Positions 1-10,767 of a stretch of 64,000 nt of DNA are shown piece by piece; positions within the stretch are counted from its first letter, which is position 1; the number at the start of each line of letters is the position of its first letter. The notes under the pieces were generated by a model. The model saw only the letters and a program-made list of their open reading frames with translations. It was not told the DNA's origin and did no database searches. Source of the DNA: Mycolicibacter algericus DSM 45454. Its GTDB lineage: Bacteria > Actinomycetota > Actinomycetes > Mycobacteriales > Mycobacteriaceae. A program made the translations under genes and the position numbers. The stretch lies in NCBI RefSeq assembly GCF_002086455.1, contig NZ_MVHC01000001.1, forward strand, positions 1-64,000. The letters run 5' to 3'.

Positions 1-211
1 CGTAACCCAGGTGATGGGTCAACTCCGAATTCAGGGCACGCTCGAGCACGGCCTTGGTCAGCTCGTTGAGCAAACCGTCCGCGCCGTCGATCGGGGTCCC
101 CGATTTCACTGCATCGGCGATCAGCGAATCCAGTGTGTCGGCGCTGAACGCCTCCGCCAACCGTCGGGCCGCCGTCTTGTCCTGAGCCGGCGCCTTCGTG
201 GACTTGGTCAC
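1..211 (-). CDS. IS256-family (mutator-type) transposase, N-terminal part, cut by window edge
   Basis: The leftward reading frame starts at a GTG (209-211) and runs off the left edge. The visible 70 residues begin MTKSTKAPAQDKTAARRL and end ALNSELTHHLGY, the typical N-terminal block of mutator-type IS256 transposases before the DDE catalytic core, which lies outside the window. An AAGGAG ribosome site sits 6 nt before the GTG, which fixes the start. The frame is open as far as it can be seen, so the element may be intact; the family is confident but the individual IS name is not. Confidence 0.85.
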   Translation of the reverse strand, partial: MTKSTKAPAQDKTAARRLAEAFSADTLDSLIADAVKSGTPIDGADGLLNELTKAVLERALNSELTHHLGY

Positions 212-290
212 AAAACACTCCTTCTGTCCGCCCCAACGGCGGTCCGATGATGGACCACCTCGGACTTACACAGATGGAATGACACGCCCG
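1..290 (-). mobile_element. Partial IS256-family insertion sequence with its 5' end
   Basis: Besides the transposase start, the segment carries what looks like the element's outer end. Read on the minus strand, 270-289 (GGGCGTGTCATTCCATCTGT) resembles the terminal repeats of mycobacterial IS256-type elements. The exact boundary (about 285-292) is inferred, because the other end and target duplication are outside the window. A short inverted repeat GTCCGA/TCGGAC lies at 242-265, between the end and the transposase start. Confidence 0.55.
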
Positions 291-348
291 AGCACGTCGC
301 GCATACGGTCTGCCATGCCTCAGGCTAACCGGGCGGTACCGTTTGGCC

Positions 349-735
349 ATGGCTGAGCGCAACGTACTGGGCGGCCCGCTGGAGCCGTGCGGCAGCGACC
401 CCGTGACCGGCTTCTACCGCGACGGCTGCTGCTCGTCGGGGCCGGAGGACATCGGACTGCACACCATCTGCGCGGTGGTCACAGCTGAGTTCCTTGAGCA
501 CCAGCGCTCGATCGGCAACGACCTGTCCACGCCGATGCCCGCCTACCGATTCCCTGGACTGACCCCCGGTGACCGCTGGTGTGTCACCGCGCTGAACTGG
601 CTGCGGGCACACCGAGACAGCTGTGCGGCCCCGGTGGTGCTGGCCGCCACCCATGAACGCACCCTCGACGTGGTTCCGCTGGATGTGTTGCGCGGCTACG
701 CCGTTGACGTGCCAGATGACCTGGGCGAGCTGTGA
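349..735 (+). CDS. DUF2237 family protein
   Basis: The 128-residue protein carries the family pattern NVLGGPLEPC near the N-terminus, then TGFYRDGCC, a CAV-TAEFLE segment, the FPGLTPGDRWC block and a C-terminal PVVLAATHER motif. Conserved cysteines and the DGCC and DRWC motifs are all present. DUF2237 proteins are widespread small cytosolic proteins of unknown biochemical role. ATG 349 was preferred over the in-frame TTG 343. The gene starts about 58 nt from the presumed IS end, so its native promoter may be displaced. It converges with the DUF732 gene. Confidence 0.85.
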   Translation: MAERNVLGGPLEPCGSDPVTGFYRDGCCSSGPEDIGLHTICAVVTAEFLEHQRSIGNDLSTPMPAYRFPGLTPGDRWCVTALNWLRAHRDSCAAPVVLAATHERTLDVVPLDVLRGYAVDVPDDLGEL

Positions 736-739
736 ACCG

Positions 740-1090
740 TTAGTTGCCGAGCACGGCGCCGATACCGCCGTTCTGCTGCTGCTGGCGGCGATGGACATAC
801 CGGACGAATTCGTCGACCAGGCCGCCGTATTCGGGACAGTCCGCGGTCACCGAGCCGGCCAGCAGCCGTCCGGTCTGGTTCTCGGCCAACCCGCTGGTCG
901 CCAGGATGTGGTTGACCGCTCCTTTGACCCCGGCCAGGTTGGGCTGGTCATCCATGAACGCACAGACCTCCCCGCCGTGATCGGCGACGTAATCGCTTAC
1001 CGCGTCGCCGATACCGTGAGCCGGGGCGGCGAGGACAAGCCCGATCGGCAGCGCCCCCAGCGCGGTGGCCGTCCGCGACAGCTTTCCCAT
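740..1090 (-). CDS. Exported DUF732 family protein
   Basis: The 116-residue product has a Sec signal peptide of about 26 residues (MGKLSRTATA, then a hydrophobic stretch ending APAHG). The mature part is a small helical domain with two cysteines (C43, C85) spaced as in mycobacterial DUF732 proteins, where they probably form a disulfide. A Gln-rich tail (RRQQQQNGG) follows. The frame is open further upstream, but ATG 1090 places the signal peptide at the N-terminus. The function of DUF732 proteins is unknown. The gene lies downstream of pfkA, in the place where gatB might be expected from M. tuberculosis gene order. Confidence 0.75.
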   Translation of the reverse strand: MGKLSRTATALGALPIGLVLAAPAHGIGDAVSDYVADHGGEVCAFMDDQPNLAGVKGAVNHILATSGLAENQTGRLLAGSVTADCPEYGGLVDEFVRYVHRRQQQQNGGIGAVLGN

Positions 1091-1184
1091 ACCGGCCCCC
1101 CAACCTTCGTCCACCCGGCAAGCGAACAGTAGTCCGCCGAACACCCGGCGACTATTGCCCCAATACGCCGTGTACAAACACCGG

Positions 1185-2216
1185 CTATCCGAAGAACGCC
1201 GCCGCGTCGTCGTAGCGGCTCTGCGGCACCACCTTGAGCTGGCGCACCGCGTCGGCCAGCGCCACCCGCCCGATCTCCTGGCCGCGAAGCGACACCATCA
1301 TCCCGTACTCGCCGGCGTGGGCGGCGTCGGCGGCGTTGACGCCGAACCGGGTTGCCAGCACCCGGTCGTAAGCGGTCGGGGTGCCGCCCCGCTGCACGTG
1401 GCCCAGCACGGTGGTGCGCACTTCCTTTTTGACGCGCCGCTCGATCTCGACGGCCAGCTGGGCGGCGACCCCGGTGAACCGCTCGTGGCCGAACTCGTCG
1501 ATCCCGCCGGAGCGCAGCTCCATCGACCCGGCCGCGGGTTTGGCCCCTTCGGCGACGACGCAGATGAAGTGCGACGAGCCGTGCTGGAAGCGCTGCTTGA
1601 CCAGCCGGCACACCTCTTCGACATCGAACGGCTGCTCGGGGATCAGCGTCATGTGCGCGCCGCTGGCCAGGCCGGCATTCAAGGCGATCCAGCCAGCGTG
1701 GCGTCCCATCACCTCGACCAGCATGACCCGCTGGTGGGATTCGGCGGTCGAATGCAACCGGTCGATGGCCTCGGTGGCGACCTCCAGCGCGGTGTCGTGC
1801 CCGAAAGTGACGTCGGTGCAGTCGATGTCGTTGTCGATGGTCTTGGGTACCCCGACCACCGGGACGTTCTCCTGCGACAGCCAGTGCGCCGCGGTCAGGG
1901 TGCCCTCCCCACCGATCGGGATGAGCACGTCGATGCCGTTGTCGTCAAGGGTCGCCTTGACCTGGTCCAGGCCGGCACGCAACTTGTCCGGGTTTACCCG
2001 GGCGGTGCCAAGCATGGTGCCGCCCTTGGCCAGCAGCCGATCGTTGCGGTCGTCGTTGGCCAGCTGGATGCGCCGGTTCTCCAGCAGGCCGCGCCAGCCG
2101 TCCTGAAAGCCGACCACCGACGAGCCGTAGCGCGAATCGCAGGTGCGTACCACCGCCCTGATCACCGCGTTCAGCCCGGGACAGTCACCGCCACCGGTGA
2201 GGACTCCGATCCGCAT
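1185..2216 (-). CDS. pfkA: 6-phosphofructokinase
   Basis: This cytosolic glycolytic enzyme phosphorylates fructose 6-phosphate to fructose 1,6-bisphosphate. The 343-residue length equals that of the M. tuberculosis enzyme. Visible motifs are the N-terminal nucleotide loop [13 protein letters not shown] (4-16), GGEGT (102-106), the catalytic PKTIDND loop (124-130) and MGRHAG (170-175). The glycine of GGEGT predicts ATP rather than pyrophosphate as donor, while the lysine in PKTIDND is shared with PPi-type relatives; this mixed signature is usual in actinobacterial PFKs. It lies in the same direction as gatA/gatC, with the amphi-Trp gene between. Confidence 0.95.
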   Translation of the reverse strand: MRIGVLTGGGDCPGLNAVIRAVVRTCDSRYGSSVVGFQDGWRGLLENRRIQLANDDRNDRLLAKGGTMLGTARVNPDKLRAGLDQVKATLDDNGIDVLIPIGGEGTLTAAHWLSQENVPVVGVPKTIDNDIDCTDVTFGHDTALEVATEAIDRLHSTAESHQRVMLVEVMGRHAGWIALNAGLASGAHMTLIPEQPFDVEEVCRLVKQRFQHGSSHFICVVAEGAKPAAGSMELRSGGIDEFGHERFTGVAAQLAVEIERRVKKEVRTTVLGHVQRGGTPTAYDRVLATRFGVNAADAAHAGEYGMMVSLRGQEIGRVALADAVRQLKVVPQSRYDDAAAFFG

Positions 2217-2264
2217 GCCCCCATCTTGCCCGGTGGGCGGCCACCGGTTTTCCCATTGCCCGGA

Positions 2265-2501
2265 TCAGACCTTGGGAACAGACCACTCCAACTCGAATTC
2301 GACCTGGTATTTGATGTTCGTGCCCTTGTCCTCGCGCTCGATCTCGATCTCGCGCTCCAGTGCCTCGGGCACCTCGAGGCTGCGGTCGGCCCCGTAGGAG
2401 ATCTTCCCGGCCTCCAGTTCATCGGCCAGGCGCCGCAGGTCCGCGGCGGCCTCCGCCCGGGTCATCATCCGTTCTTCCTCGTGAATCGTTTCTTCAGCCA
2501 T
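2265..2501 (-). CDS. Amphi-Trp domain-containing small protein
   Basis: The 78-residue protein has an N-terminal helical part (TRAEAAADLRRLADELEAG) followed by an amphipathic beta segment ending FELEWSVPKV. This is the layout of the amphi-Trp domain (named for its conserved amphipathic strands and Trp). Its role is unknown. ATG 2501 was chosen; the open frame extends upstream to 2597, but that part overlaps gatA and does not look like protein. It lies between gatA and pfkA on the same strand with short gaps, so it is probably co-transcribed. Confidence 0.75.
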   Translation of the reverse strand: MAEETIHEEERMMTRAEAAADLRRLADELEAGKISYGADRSLEVPEALEREIEIEREDKGTNIKYQVEFELEWSVPKV

Positions 2502-2529
2502 ATTCCCAGGATACGGAAGAAAGTCGCCC

Positions 2530-4020
2530 TCAGATCGGCGTCGGCAGGACGCCGCGAGCGGCCTCGTAGGCCGCGCCCACCCGGTAGAGCCGGTCATCGG
2601 CCAGTGCCGGCGCCATGATCTGCAGACCCACTGGCATCCCGTCGTCGCCGGACAGCCCCGACGGCACCGACATACCGCAGTGCCCGGCCAGGTTCAGCGG
2701 CAGGGTGCACAGGTCGAACAGGTACATCGCCAACGGGTCGTCGGCCTTCTCGCCGAGCCGGAACGCCGTGCTGGGGGTGGTGGGCGAGATCAGCACGTCG
2801 ACGGACTCATAGGCCCTGTCAAGGTCGCGGGCGATCAGGGTGCGCACCTTCTGCGCCTGGTTGTAGTAGGCGTCGTAGTAGCCCGCCGACAGCGCGTAGG
2901 TGCCGAGCATGATGCGGCGCTTGACCTCGGGACCGAAGCCGGCGGCGCGGGTCAGCGCCATCACCTCCTCGGCGCTGTGGGTGCCGTCGTCGCCGACCCG
3001 CAGCCCGAAGCGCATCGCGTCGAAGCGCGCCAGGTTGGACGACACCTCCGAGGGCAGGATCAGATAGTAGGCGGACAGTGCGTAATCGAAGTGCGGACAG
3101 TCCACCTCGGAGATCTGGGCTCCCAGCGCGGTCAACTGTTCGACGGCGGTGTTGAACGACGCCAGCACGCCGGGCTGGTAGCCCTCCCCACTGTGCAGCT
3201 GGCGCACCACCCCGATCCGCACGCCCGACAGATCCCCGGCGGCGCCGGCCTTCGCGGCGGCGACGACATCGGGCACTGCTGCGTCCAGCGAGGTGGAATC
3301 GCGCGGGTCGTGTCCGGCGATCACGGCATGCAGCAGCGCGGTGTCGGCCACGGTGCGCGCGCACGGCCCGCCCTGGTCGAGCGACGACGCGCACGCCACC
3401 AGCCCGTAGCGGCTCACGGTGCCGTAGGTGGGTTTGACACCGACGGTGGCGGTCAGCGCGGCCGGCTGGCGGATCGAGCCGCCGGTGTCGGTGCCGATGG
3501 CCAGCGGTGCCTGAAATGCCGCCAGTGCCGCGGCGCTGCCGCCGCCGGACCCGCCGGGCACCCGCTCGACGTCCCACGGATTGCGGGTGGGGCCGTAGGC
3601 GGAGTTCTCCGTGGAGGAGCCCATCGCGAACTCGTCCATGTTGGTCTTGCCCAGGATCGGGATACCGGCCGCGCGCAGCCGAGCGGTGACGGTCGCGTCG
3701 TAGGGCGGCCGCCAGCCTTCCAGGATCTTCGATCCGCACGTGGTGGGCGCGTCCACGGTGGTGAACACGTCCTTGAGGGCCAGCGGCACCCCCGCCAGCG
3801 GCGACGGTGCCTCGCCGGCGGCGATGGCCTTGTCGGCGGCTGCCGCGGCGGCCAGCGCTTCCTCGGCGCCGACGTGCAGGAAGGCACCGTAACGCTCGTC
3901 GGTGGCCGCGATCTGGTCCAGATGGGCCTGGGTCACCTCTACCGAGGACACCTCACCGGCGGCGATCCGCGCCGCCAGGGTGGCCGCGTCTGACCTTATG
4001 AGGCGGAACGCTTCACTCAC
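2530..4020 (-). CDS. gatA: Aspartyl/glutamyl-tRNA amidotransferase subunit A
   Basis: GatA is the amidase subunit of GatCAB. It frees ammonia from glutamine so that misacylated Glu-tRNA(Gln) or Asp-tRNA(Asn) can be amidated. The 496-residue protein has the amidase-signature Ser-cisSer-Lys triad: K83 in PLALKD, S158 in GGSGGGS and S182 in TGGSIRQPA. The ATG overlaps the gatC stop by 4 nt (ATGA), giving translational coupling. gatB is not in this window, although in M. tuberculosis it follows pfkA. Confidence 0.97.
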   Translation of the reverse strand: MSEAFRLIRSDAATLAARIAAGEVSSVEVTQAHLDQIAATDERYGAFLHVGAEEALAAAAAADKAIAAGEAPSPLAGVPLALKDVFTTVDAPTTCGSKILEGWRPPYDATVTARLRAAGIPILGKTNMDEFAMGSSTENSAYGPTRNPWDVERVPGGSGGGSAAALAAFQAPLAIGTDTGGSIRQPAALTATVGVKPTYGTVSRYGLVACASSLDQGGPCARTVADTALLHAVIAGHDPRDSTSLDAAVPDVVAAAKAGAAGDLSGVRIGVVRQLHSGEGYQPGVLASFNTAVEQLTALGAQISEVDCPHFDYALSAYYLILPSEVSSNLARFDAMRFGLRVGDDGTHSAEEVMALTRAAGFGPEVKRRIMLGTYALSAGYYDAYYNQAQKVRTLIARDLDRAYESVDVLISPTTPSTAFRLGEKADDPLAMYLFDLCTLPLNLAGHCGMSVPSGLSGDDGMPVGLQIMAPALADDRLYRVGAAYEAARGVLPTPI

Positions 4021-4325
4021 TGGCTCTCCCCGAGGATCTGCGGGACCGCGAAGCGGCCGTCTTCCGCACGCGGGGCGGCCGCGAGCGCCTGTTGCTGGGT
4101 CAGGCTGGTCACCATCTGGTCGGGCCGGGTCACGTTGACAGCCTTGAGCGGGTTGTCGGTGGCCTCGACGCCGGTGACGTCTACGGCCGCAATCGTGCTG
4201 ACATGGGTCAGGATCGCGTCGAGCTGGCCGGCGAAACCGTCCAACTCGGCGTCGGTCAGCGCCAGCCGGGCCAACCGGGCCAGATGGGCGACGTCGTCAC
4301 GGGAGATCTGGGGCACGACTGGCAA
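4017..4325 (-). CDS. gatC: Aspartyl/glutamyl-tRNA amidotransferase subunit C
   Basis: GatC is a 102-residue scaffold that wraps around GatA and GatB. The N-terminal pattern [18 protein letters not shown], the FAGQLDAIL helix and the late [13 protein letters not shown] segment with TRPD are typical. It is first in a leftward operon gatC-gatA-(amphi-Trp)-pfkA and is divergent from the ACT-domain gene, which starts 48 nt away. The usual length is about 95-100 residues. Confidence 0.95.
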   Translation of the reverse strand: MPVVPQISRDDVAHLARLARLALTDAELDGFAGQLDAILTHVSTIAAVDVTGVEATDNPLKAVNVTRPDQMVTSLTQQQALAAAPRAEDGRFAVPQILGESQ

Positions 4326-4373
4326 GACTAGTCGGCGTCAGTTTCGGTGCGGCCACTGTGGGACAGTTTTGCG

Positions 4374-5039
4374 GTGTCTTCCTATCTGCTGCGCGTCGAA
4401 CTCGACGACCGCCCCGGCAGCCTCGGCTCGCTGGCGGTCGCGCTGGGCTCGGTGGGAGCCGACATCTTGTCGCTGGACGTCATCGAGCGGGGTTCCGGAT
4501 CGGCGATCGATGACTTGGTGGTCGAGCTGCCGCCCGGAGCCATGCCCGACGTGCTGATCACCGCCGCGGAGCGGCTGGAGGGCATCCGGGTGCACAGCGT
4601 TCGCCCGCACACCGGGCTGCTGGAGGCGCACCGCGAGCTCGAACTCATCGACCGCGTCGCGGTGGCCGGTGACCGTCAGGCCAAGCTGCAGAAGCTCGCC
4701 GACGCAGCACCTCGGGTGCTGCGGGTCAGCTGGTGTGCGGTGTTGCGCGGCGACGGGTCCGCCGGGGGGTTCCGCCGGCTCGCGGGCAGTCCGGGCACTC
4801 CCGAGACCGAAGTCGGCGCGGTGCCGTGGTTGCCGCTCGAGCGCGCCGCCGTCTTGGACAACACCGCCGACTGGGTGCCCGCGGTGTGGCGGGAGATGGA
4901 CACCGCGCTACTGGCCGCCCCGCTGGGGGACCCGCAGACCGCGATCGTGCTGGGCCGCACCGGCGGCCCGCCGTTCCTGCCGGCCGAGGTGGCGCGGTTG
5001 GGTTATCTCGCTGGGATCGTGGCCACGCTGCTGCGCTGA
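4374..5039 (+). CDS. ACT domain-containing protein (Rv3013 type)
   Basis: The 221-residue protein starts with an ACT domain (SSYLLRVELDDRPGSLGSLA, residues 2-21) with the ligand-binding DRPGSL turn, followed by a less defined C-terminal half ending in ARLGYLAGIVATLLR. It strongly recalls M. tuberculosis Rv3013, which begins SSYLLRV. That supports GTG 4374 rather than the in-frame ATG 4347. ACT domains usually bind amino acids for allosteric control; no catalytic domain is visible here, so a regulatory or sensor role is inferred. It is divergent from gatC and convergent with ligA. Confidence 0.8.
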   Translation: MSSYLLRVELDDRPGSLGSLAVALGSVGADILSLDVIERGSGSAIDDLVVELPPGAMPDVLITAAERLEGIRVHSVRPHTGLLEAHRELELIDRVAVAGDRQAKLQKLADAAPRVLRVSWCAVLRGDGSAGGFRRLAGSPGTPETEVGAVPWLPLERAAVLDNTADWVPAVWREMDTALLAAPLGDPQTAIVLGRTGGPPFLPAEVARLGYLAGIVATLLR

Positions 5040-5088
5040 TGGCGCCGGCCCACTTCGCCCGGCTCCGCCGCGCTCGCAACCGCCGCCG

Positions 5089-7179
<2,091 letters not shown>

Positions 7180-7203
7180 CTATCGGCTGACTACCCTGGC
7201 GGC

Positions 7204-7599
7204 ATGCCGCACCCGATCATGTACCGCGACGACGACCCCGGCCTGACGGAGCTGCGCAGCATCGCGCTGGGCTTTCCCGAGGCGTTCGAGAAGATCTCCC
7301 ACGGCCGCCCGGTGTTCTGCGCTCCGAAGATGTTCGCGATCTTCGGCGGCAACTCCAAGGCGACGGGCGCGATGGTGGCCTACCCGCACGCGTTGCTGGT
7401 CAAGGTCGACGAGTCCGAGCGTCGGGCGCTGGAGCAGGACAGCCGCTTCTTCTATCCGATGTACCTGGGACCGTTCGGTTGGCTTGGTCTGGATTTCGCT
7501 GCGGCCCAGGTGGATTGGGACGAAGTCGCCGAGCTGGTCGATGCGTCGTTTCGGCTGACCGCGCCGGCGCGGTTGGTCCGGCTCCTGGACGGTGCCTGA
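7204..7599 (+). CDS. MmcQ/YjbR family protein
   Basis: The 131-residue protein has the YjbR/CyaY-like fold pattern: a helical start ending ALGFPEAFEKISHGRPVF, a strand KMFAIFGG, and a C-terminal block (PMYLGPFGWLGLDF ... DWDEVAELVDASFRLTAP). Members are small DNA-binding-like proteins of unclear function. ATG 7204 was chosen because the longer frame upstream overlaps ligA and has no family similarity. It is divergent from ligA and ends 30 nt from the convergent MetE-like gene. Confidence 0.85.
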   Translation: MPHPIMYRDDDPGLTELRSIALGFPEAFEKISHGRPVFCAPKMFAIFGGNSKATGAMVAYPHALLVKVDESERRALEQDSRFFYPMYLGPFGWLGLDFAAAQVDWDEVAELVDASFRLTAPARLVRLLDGA

Positions 7600-7629
7600 C
7601 CTCCGACATCCCCCGCCGTCGCAGGGACG

Positions 7630-8634
7630 TCATATCGCCTCGGGGTCACCCGCCAGTGCCTCGCCCACCTGCCGAACCAGCCCGATCGCGGTGCGCGCCC
7701 ACTGCGCGGTGGCGCCCGCCAGCCCGCAGACCGGGCTGATGCCGACCCGTTCGGCCAGCACCGAGCGGGCGAAGCCGATCCGGTCGGTGATCGCGGCGGC
7801 CGCGGCCGCAAGTTCTTCGACGGCGGGGCGTCGTGTCGGCTGCACCGCGGGAATCAGCCCGAACACCACGGTGCGACCGGATTCGATGAACGCGCCGATC
7901 CCGTCATAGTCGACCGGCGTCGTCGTGCAATCCAGCGATACCGCGGCAATCCTGCTGGACTGCAGCACATTCCACGGCAGCTCTGCCGCACAGCTGTGCA
8001 CGATCACCTCGCCGCCCACCGTATCGGCGCAGCCTTCGAGCAGCGCGGTGGCCACCGCTTCATCGATCGCCGGTACCGGGCTCAGCGAGGTGACCCCGGC
8101 CAGACGTCCGGTCACCGCGGCGGTCAGCGCCGGCTCGTCGAGCTGCACGACCACCTGGGTGTCGAGCCGGCGGCACAGCTCGGCCCGGTGCGCCCGCAGC
8201 CCCTCGCCCAGGGAGCCGGCCAGATCCCGCAGCGCGCCCGGATCGGTGATGGCGCGGTGCCCGTTACCCAACTCCAGCTGTGCGGCCAGCGTGAGTGGGC
8301 CGGGCGCCTGCACCTTGACCGGGTGCCCGCTGCCGCGCAGGCCGCCGATCTCCCAGGCTTCTTCGAGGGCGTCGGTGTCCTCGCCGAGCAGGCTGATCGC
8401 CCGCCGGGTCACCGCGCCGGGGCGCGCGGCCAGCCGGTAGCCGCGCGGGGCGGTGTCGATGGCGATGTCGACCAGCAGCGCGCCGGAGCGGCCGATCAGG
8501 TCGGCGCCCACCCCGCGGGCCGGCAACTCCACCAGATGGGCCAGGCTTGCGCCCAGCTCGCCGACGACCACCTCGGCCGCCTGCCGCGCGGAGCTGCCCG
8601 GCCAGGAGCCGATAGCGGTGGCGAAGGCATTCAC
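7630..8634 (-). CDS. Cobalamin-independent methionine synthase (MetE)-like protein (Rv3015c type)
   Basis: The 334-residue protein resembles the C-terminal catalytic barrel of MetE/UROD-type methyltransferases. The putative zinc ligands are visible as H213-x-C215 (VIVHSCAAELPW) and C303 (ISPVCGLAGA), with a QLDEPAL motif (D166/E167). It is much shorter than true MetE (about 750 residues), lacking the N-terminal half. Methyl transfer to a thiol is therefore inferred and the substrate unknown. GTG 8634 matches the start of the M. tuberculosis homologue as I recall it (GIGSWPG at residue about 8). It is divergent from the LpqA-like gene. Confidence 0.75.
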   Translation of the reverse strand: MNAFATAIGSWPGSSARQAAEVVVGELGASLAHLVELPARGVGADLIGRSGALLVDIAIDTAPRGYRLAARPGAVTRRAISLLGEDTDALEEAWEIGGLRGSGHPVKVQAPGPLTLAAQLELGNGHRAITDPGALRDLAGSLGEGLRAHRAELCRRLDTQVVVQLDEPALTAAVTGRLAGVTSLSPVPAIDEAVATALLEGCADTVGGEVIVHSCAAELPWNVLQSSRIAAVSLDCTTTPVDYDGIGAFIESGRTVVFGLIPAVQPTRRPAVEELAAAAAAITDRIGFARSVLAERVGISPVCGLAGATAQWARTAIGLVRQVGEALAGDPEAI

Positions 8635-8665
8635 CCGGCAACCGTATCGGGATAGCCTTTCAGCG

Positions 8666-9295
8666 GTGAAAACATGGCGGCGGGCCCTGATCTGTGGCCC
8701 GGCCGCGGTCGTGCTGGGCTGCACCCGGCTGATCGACGGTTCGGCTCTGCCGCCGCTCGCGCCGCTGGTGCCCGACGGCGCCGTGCACGTCGGCAGGCTC
8801 ATGCTCGACACCCCCCGGATGCGCGCCATCACCGGCACCGGCGAGGAGCTGACGATCATTCCCACCATGGACTCCACCGGCCCGGTGGACATCGACGGGC
8901 TCGCCGCAACCGTGCCACCACCGTGCCGCTTCATCTATGCCGAGACCACGGTGTTCGGCACCGAGCACACGCAGTTCCACAAGACCACCTACCAATACCC
9001 GCCGCGGGGCGCCTTGATCTCCGAGGCTGCCGCGGCCTACCCGGACCCGGAGTCGGCCCGGCGGGCCTTCGACGCGGTGGTGGCGGCCGTCGCCGAATGC
9101 GCCGACAGCCCCGCCGGACCGGGTTTGGTCGGCGATCAGACGGCCGACGAGCAGTTCCTGCACACCCGTGCCGGCGATTGCGGTCGCGGCTACCAGCTGA
9201 AGTCGGTGGTGCTGTTGGAGGTCACCCACTGCGGCTTCTCGGAGTCGATCGCCGATCTGGTGCTGACGAATCTGGCCGCGGGGATACCCGGTTAA
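8666..9295 (+). CDS. lpqA: LpqA-like lipoprotein with PknH-type sensor domain
   Basis: The 209-residue product begins with a lipoprotein signal peptide whose lipobox VLGC places the lipidated cysteine at C19. The mature part is a PknH-like extracellular fold (ERLM-type start at DTPRMRAITGTG, conserved cysteines CRFIYAE ... ECADS ... DCGRGY ... HCGFSES that would form two disulfides). It should sit on the outer face of the membrane. Synteny (between Rv3015c-type and mnmA genes) agrees with Rv3016 LpqA. GTG 8666 is the first start that gives an intact signal peptide. Its ligand is unknown. Confidence 0.75.
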   Translation: MKTWRRALICGPAAVVLGCTRLIDGSALPPLAPLVPDGAVHVGRLMLDTPRMRAITGTGEELTIIPTMDSTGPVDIDGLAATVPPPCRFIYAETTVFGTEHTQFHKTTYQYPPRGALISEAAAAYPDPESARRAFDAVVAAVAECADSPAGPGLVGDQTADEQFLHTRAGDCGRGYQLKSVVLLEVTHCGFSESIADLVLTNLAAGIPG

Positions 9296-9576
9296 GGCTG
9301 AGGGCGATACGCGTGGGCGCGGTGTTTGATCCCGACAACGAGGACCACCCGCCGGTCTTCGTCGATGCGTAGCAAAACTCGGTAGTCGCCACGACGAGCG
9401 CTTCGGTATCTCGCCAGTTCTGCACGCAATGGCTTGCTGAGCCGAGCAGGGTTATCAGCCAGCGCACCGGTGATGAACTCCACAATTGCGGCGGCAGTCT
9501 TGTGCGGGAGCCGCTGCAGGTCACGCTGGGCGGGTCCGTCGACTTCGACGCGATATGGGCCGACGGATCTGGTCAC
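9292..9576 (-). CDS. RelE-type mRNA interferase toxin without intact antitoxin
   Basis: The 94-residue protein shows the RelE/ParE fold sequence: VEVDGPAQRDLQRLPH at the start, a mid RYRSARRGDYRVLLRIDEDRR segment with the basic residues used for RNA cleavage in RelE, and a late VVLVVGIKHRAHAYRP strand with His and Tyr. GTG 9576 overlaps an upstream TGA (GTGA), as toxin genes commonly overlap their antitoxin. That upstream frame is only a 26-codon remnant. The toxin overlaps the 3' end of lpqA by 4 nt. Activity is unproven. Confidence 0.8.
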   Translation of the reverse strand: MTRSVGPYRVEVDGPAQRDLQRLPHKTAAAIVEFITGALADNPARLSKPLRAELARYRSARRGDYRVLLRIDEDRRVVLVVGIKHRAHAYRPQP

Positions 9577-9653
9577 CGCGGTGGCAGCCCGAACTGTTCC
9601 CGAAGTGCCTCGCCGCTGACGGTGGAACCTTCGGCCTCGCGTGGTACTTCTGG
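9573..9653 (-). pseudogene. Remnant of a RelB/Phd-type antitoxin 3' end
   Basis: The frame coupled to the toxin start by GTGA contains only 26 sense codons (ending GEALREQFGLPPR) between an in-frame TAA (9654-9656) and its own TGA. It has no ATG, GTG or TTG start. The ending resembles the acidic, toxin-binding tail of small antitoxins. The N-terminal DNA-binding part should lie where mnmA now ends (stop 9691). I read this as a decayed or recombined antitoxin gene; the call rests on context and a short sequence. Confidence 0.4.
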
Positions 9654-9690
9654 TTACCGGCGCTCCCACGTTCGGCGCTGCGGGCCGCCG

Positions 9691-10767
9691 CTACACCCCG
9701 GTGCCGGCGATCGTGGCGCTGGCGATCACCTCGTCGCCGGCGGGGTCCGGGCGGTAGCAGGCCAGGGTCTGGCCGCGGGCCACACCGCGCAGCGGTTCAC
9801 GCAGCCGTACCCGTAGTTCCTCGCCGACCAGTTCGGCGACCGCGCCGACGGTCTCGCTGTGGGCCCGTACCTGGATCTCGCACTCGACGGGCCCGTGCCA
9901 GGCCCCACCCGAGGTGAACACCGGCGCCCGGCCGGTCAACTCCAGCACGTCCAGGTCGGCGACGGTTCCCACGGTGACGGTAGCGGTGGCGGCGTCGATG
10001 CCGGTCACGTAGCGGGGTCGGCCGTCCGGTCCGGGACCGGCGATGCCCAGGCCCTTGCGCTGGCCGATGGTGAAGCCGTGCACGCCGTCGTGTTCGGCCA
10101 GCACCTCGCCACCGGCGTCGACGACGGCGCCGGGCCGGACGCCGATGTGGCTGCCCAGGAAGGTGCGGGTGTCGCCGGTCGGAATGAAGCAGATGTCGTG
10201 GCTGTCGGGTTTGCTCGCCACCGCCAGCCCGCGTTCGGCGGCTTCGGCGCGGATCGCCGGCTTGGGGGTGTCACCGACCGGGAACGCCGCGTGGCTCAGC
10301 TGTTCGGCGGTCAGCACCGCCAGCACGTAGGACTGGTCCTTGTCGGCGTCGACCGCCCGCCGTAGCCGGCCGTCGGCCAGCCGGGCGTAGTGGCCGGTGG
10401 CCACCATGTCGAAGCCGAGCGCCAGAGCCCGGGCGGCCACCGCGGAGAACTTGATCTTCTCGTTGCAGCGCACGCACGGGTTCGGGGTCTCGCCGCGCGC
10501 GTAGGACTCGACGAAGTCGTCGATCACCTCTGCTTGGAACTGCTCGGAGAAGTCCCACACATAAAACGGGATGCCCAGCACGTCGGCGACCCGCCGCGCG
10601 TCGTCGGAGTCCTCCCGCGAGCAGCACCCCCGCGAACCGGTGCGCAGCGTGCCCGGATTGCGCGACAGCGCCAGATGCACGCCGACCACGTCGTGTCCGG
10701 CGTCGACCATGCGGGCCGCCGCGACCGACGAGTCCACCCCGCCGCTCATGGCCGCTACGACCTTCAC
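9691..10767 (-). CDS. mnmA: tRNA-specific 2-thiouridylase MnmA
   Basis: MnmA adds sulfur to position 2 of the wobble uridine in Lys, Glu and Gln tRNAs. The 358-residue protein has the ATP-pyrophosphatase PP-loop SGGVDSS (8-14), the first active-site cysteine C101 in [12 protein letters not shown] and the second, C193, in DICFIP, then a C-terminal beta-barrel ([10 protein letters not shown]). Its ATG overlaps the end of iscS by 4 nt, so sulfur donor and user are co-translated. Confidence 0.97.
   Translation of the reverse strand: MKVVAAMSGGVDSSVAAARMVDAGHDVVGVHLALSRNPGTLRTGSRGCCSREDSDDARRVADVLGIPFYVWDFSEQFQAEVIDDFVESYARGETPNPCVRCNEKIKFSAVAARALALGFDMVATGHYARLADGRLRRAVDADKDQSYVLAVLTAEQLSHAAFPVGDTPKPAIRAEAAERGLAVASKPDSHDICFIPTGDTRTFLGSHIGVRPGAVVDAGGEVLAEHDGVHGFTIGQRKGLGIAGPGPDGRPRYVTGIDAATATVTVGTVADLDVLELTGRAPVFTSGGAWHGPVECEIQVRAHSETVGAVAELVGEELRVRLREPLRGVARGQTLACYRPDPAGDEVIASATIAGTGV

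Noticed and set aside
1065..2618. A 517-codon plus-strand frame across pfkA
   Set aside because: Antisense shadow of pfkA and of the amphi-Trp gene; no family pattern.
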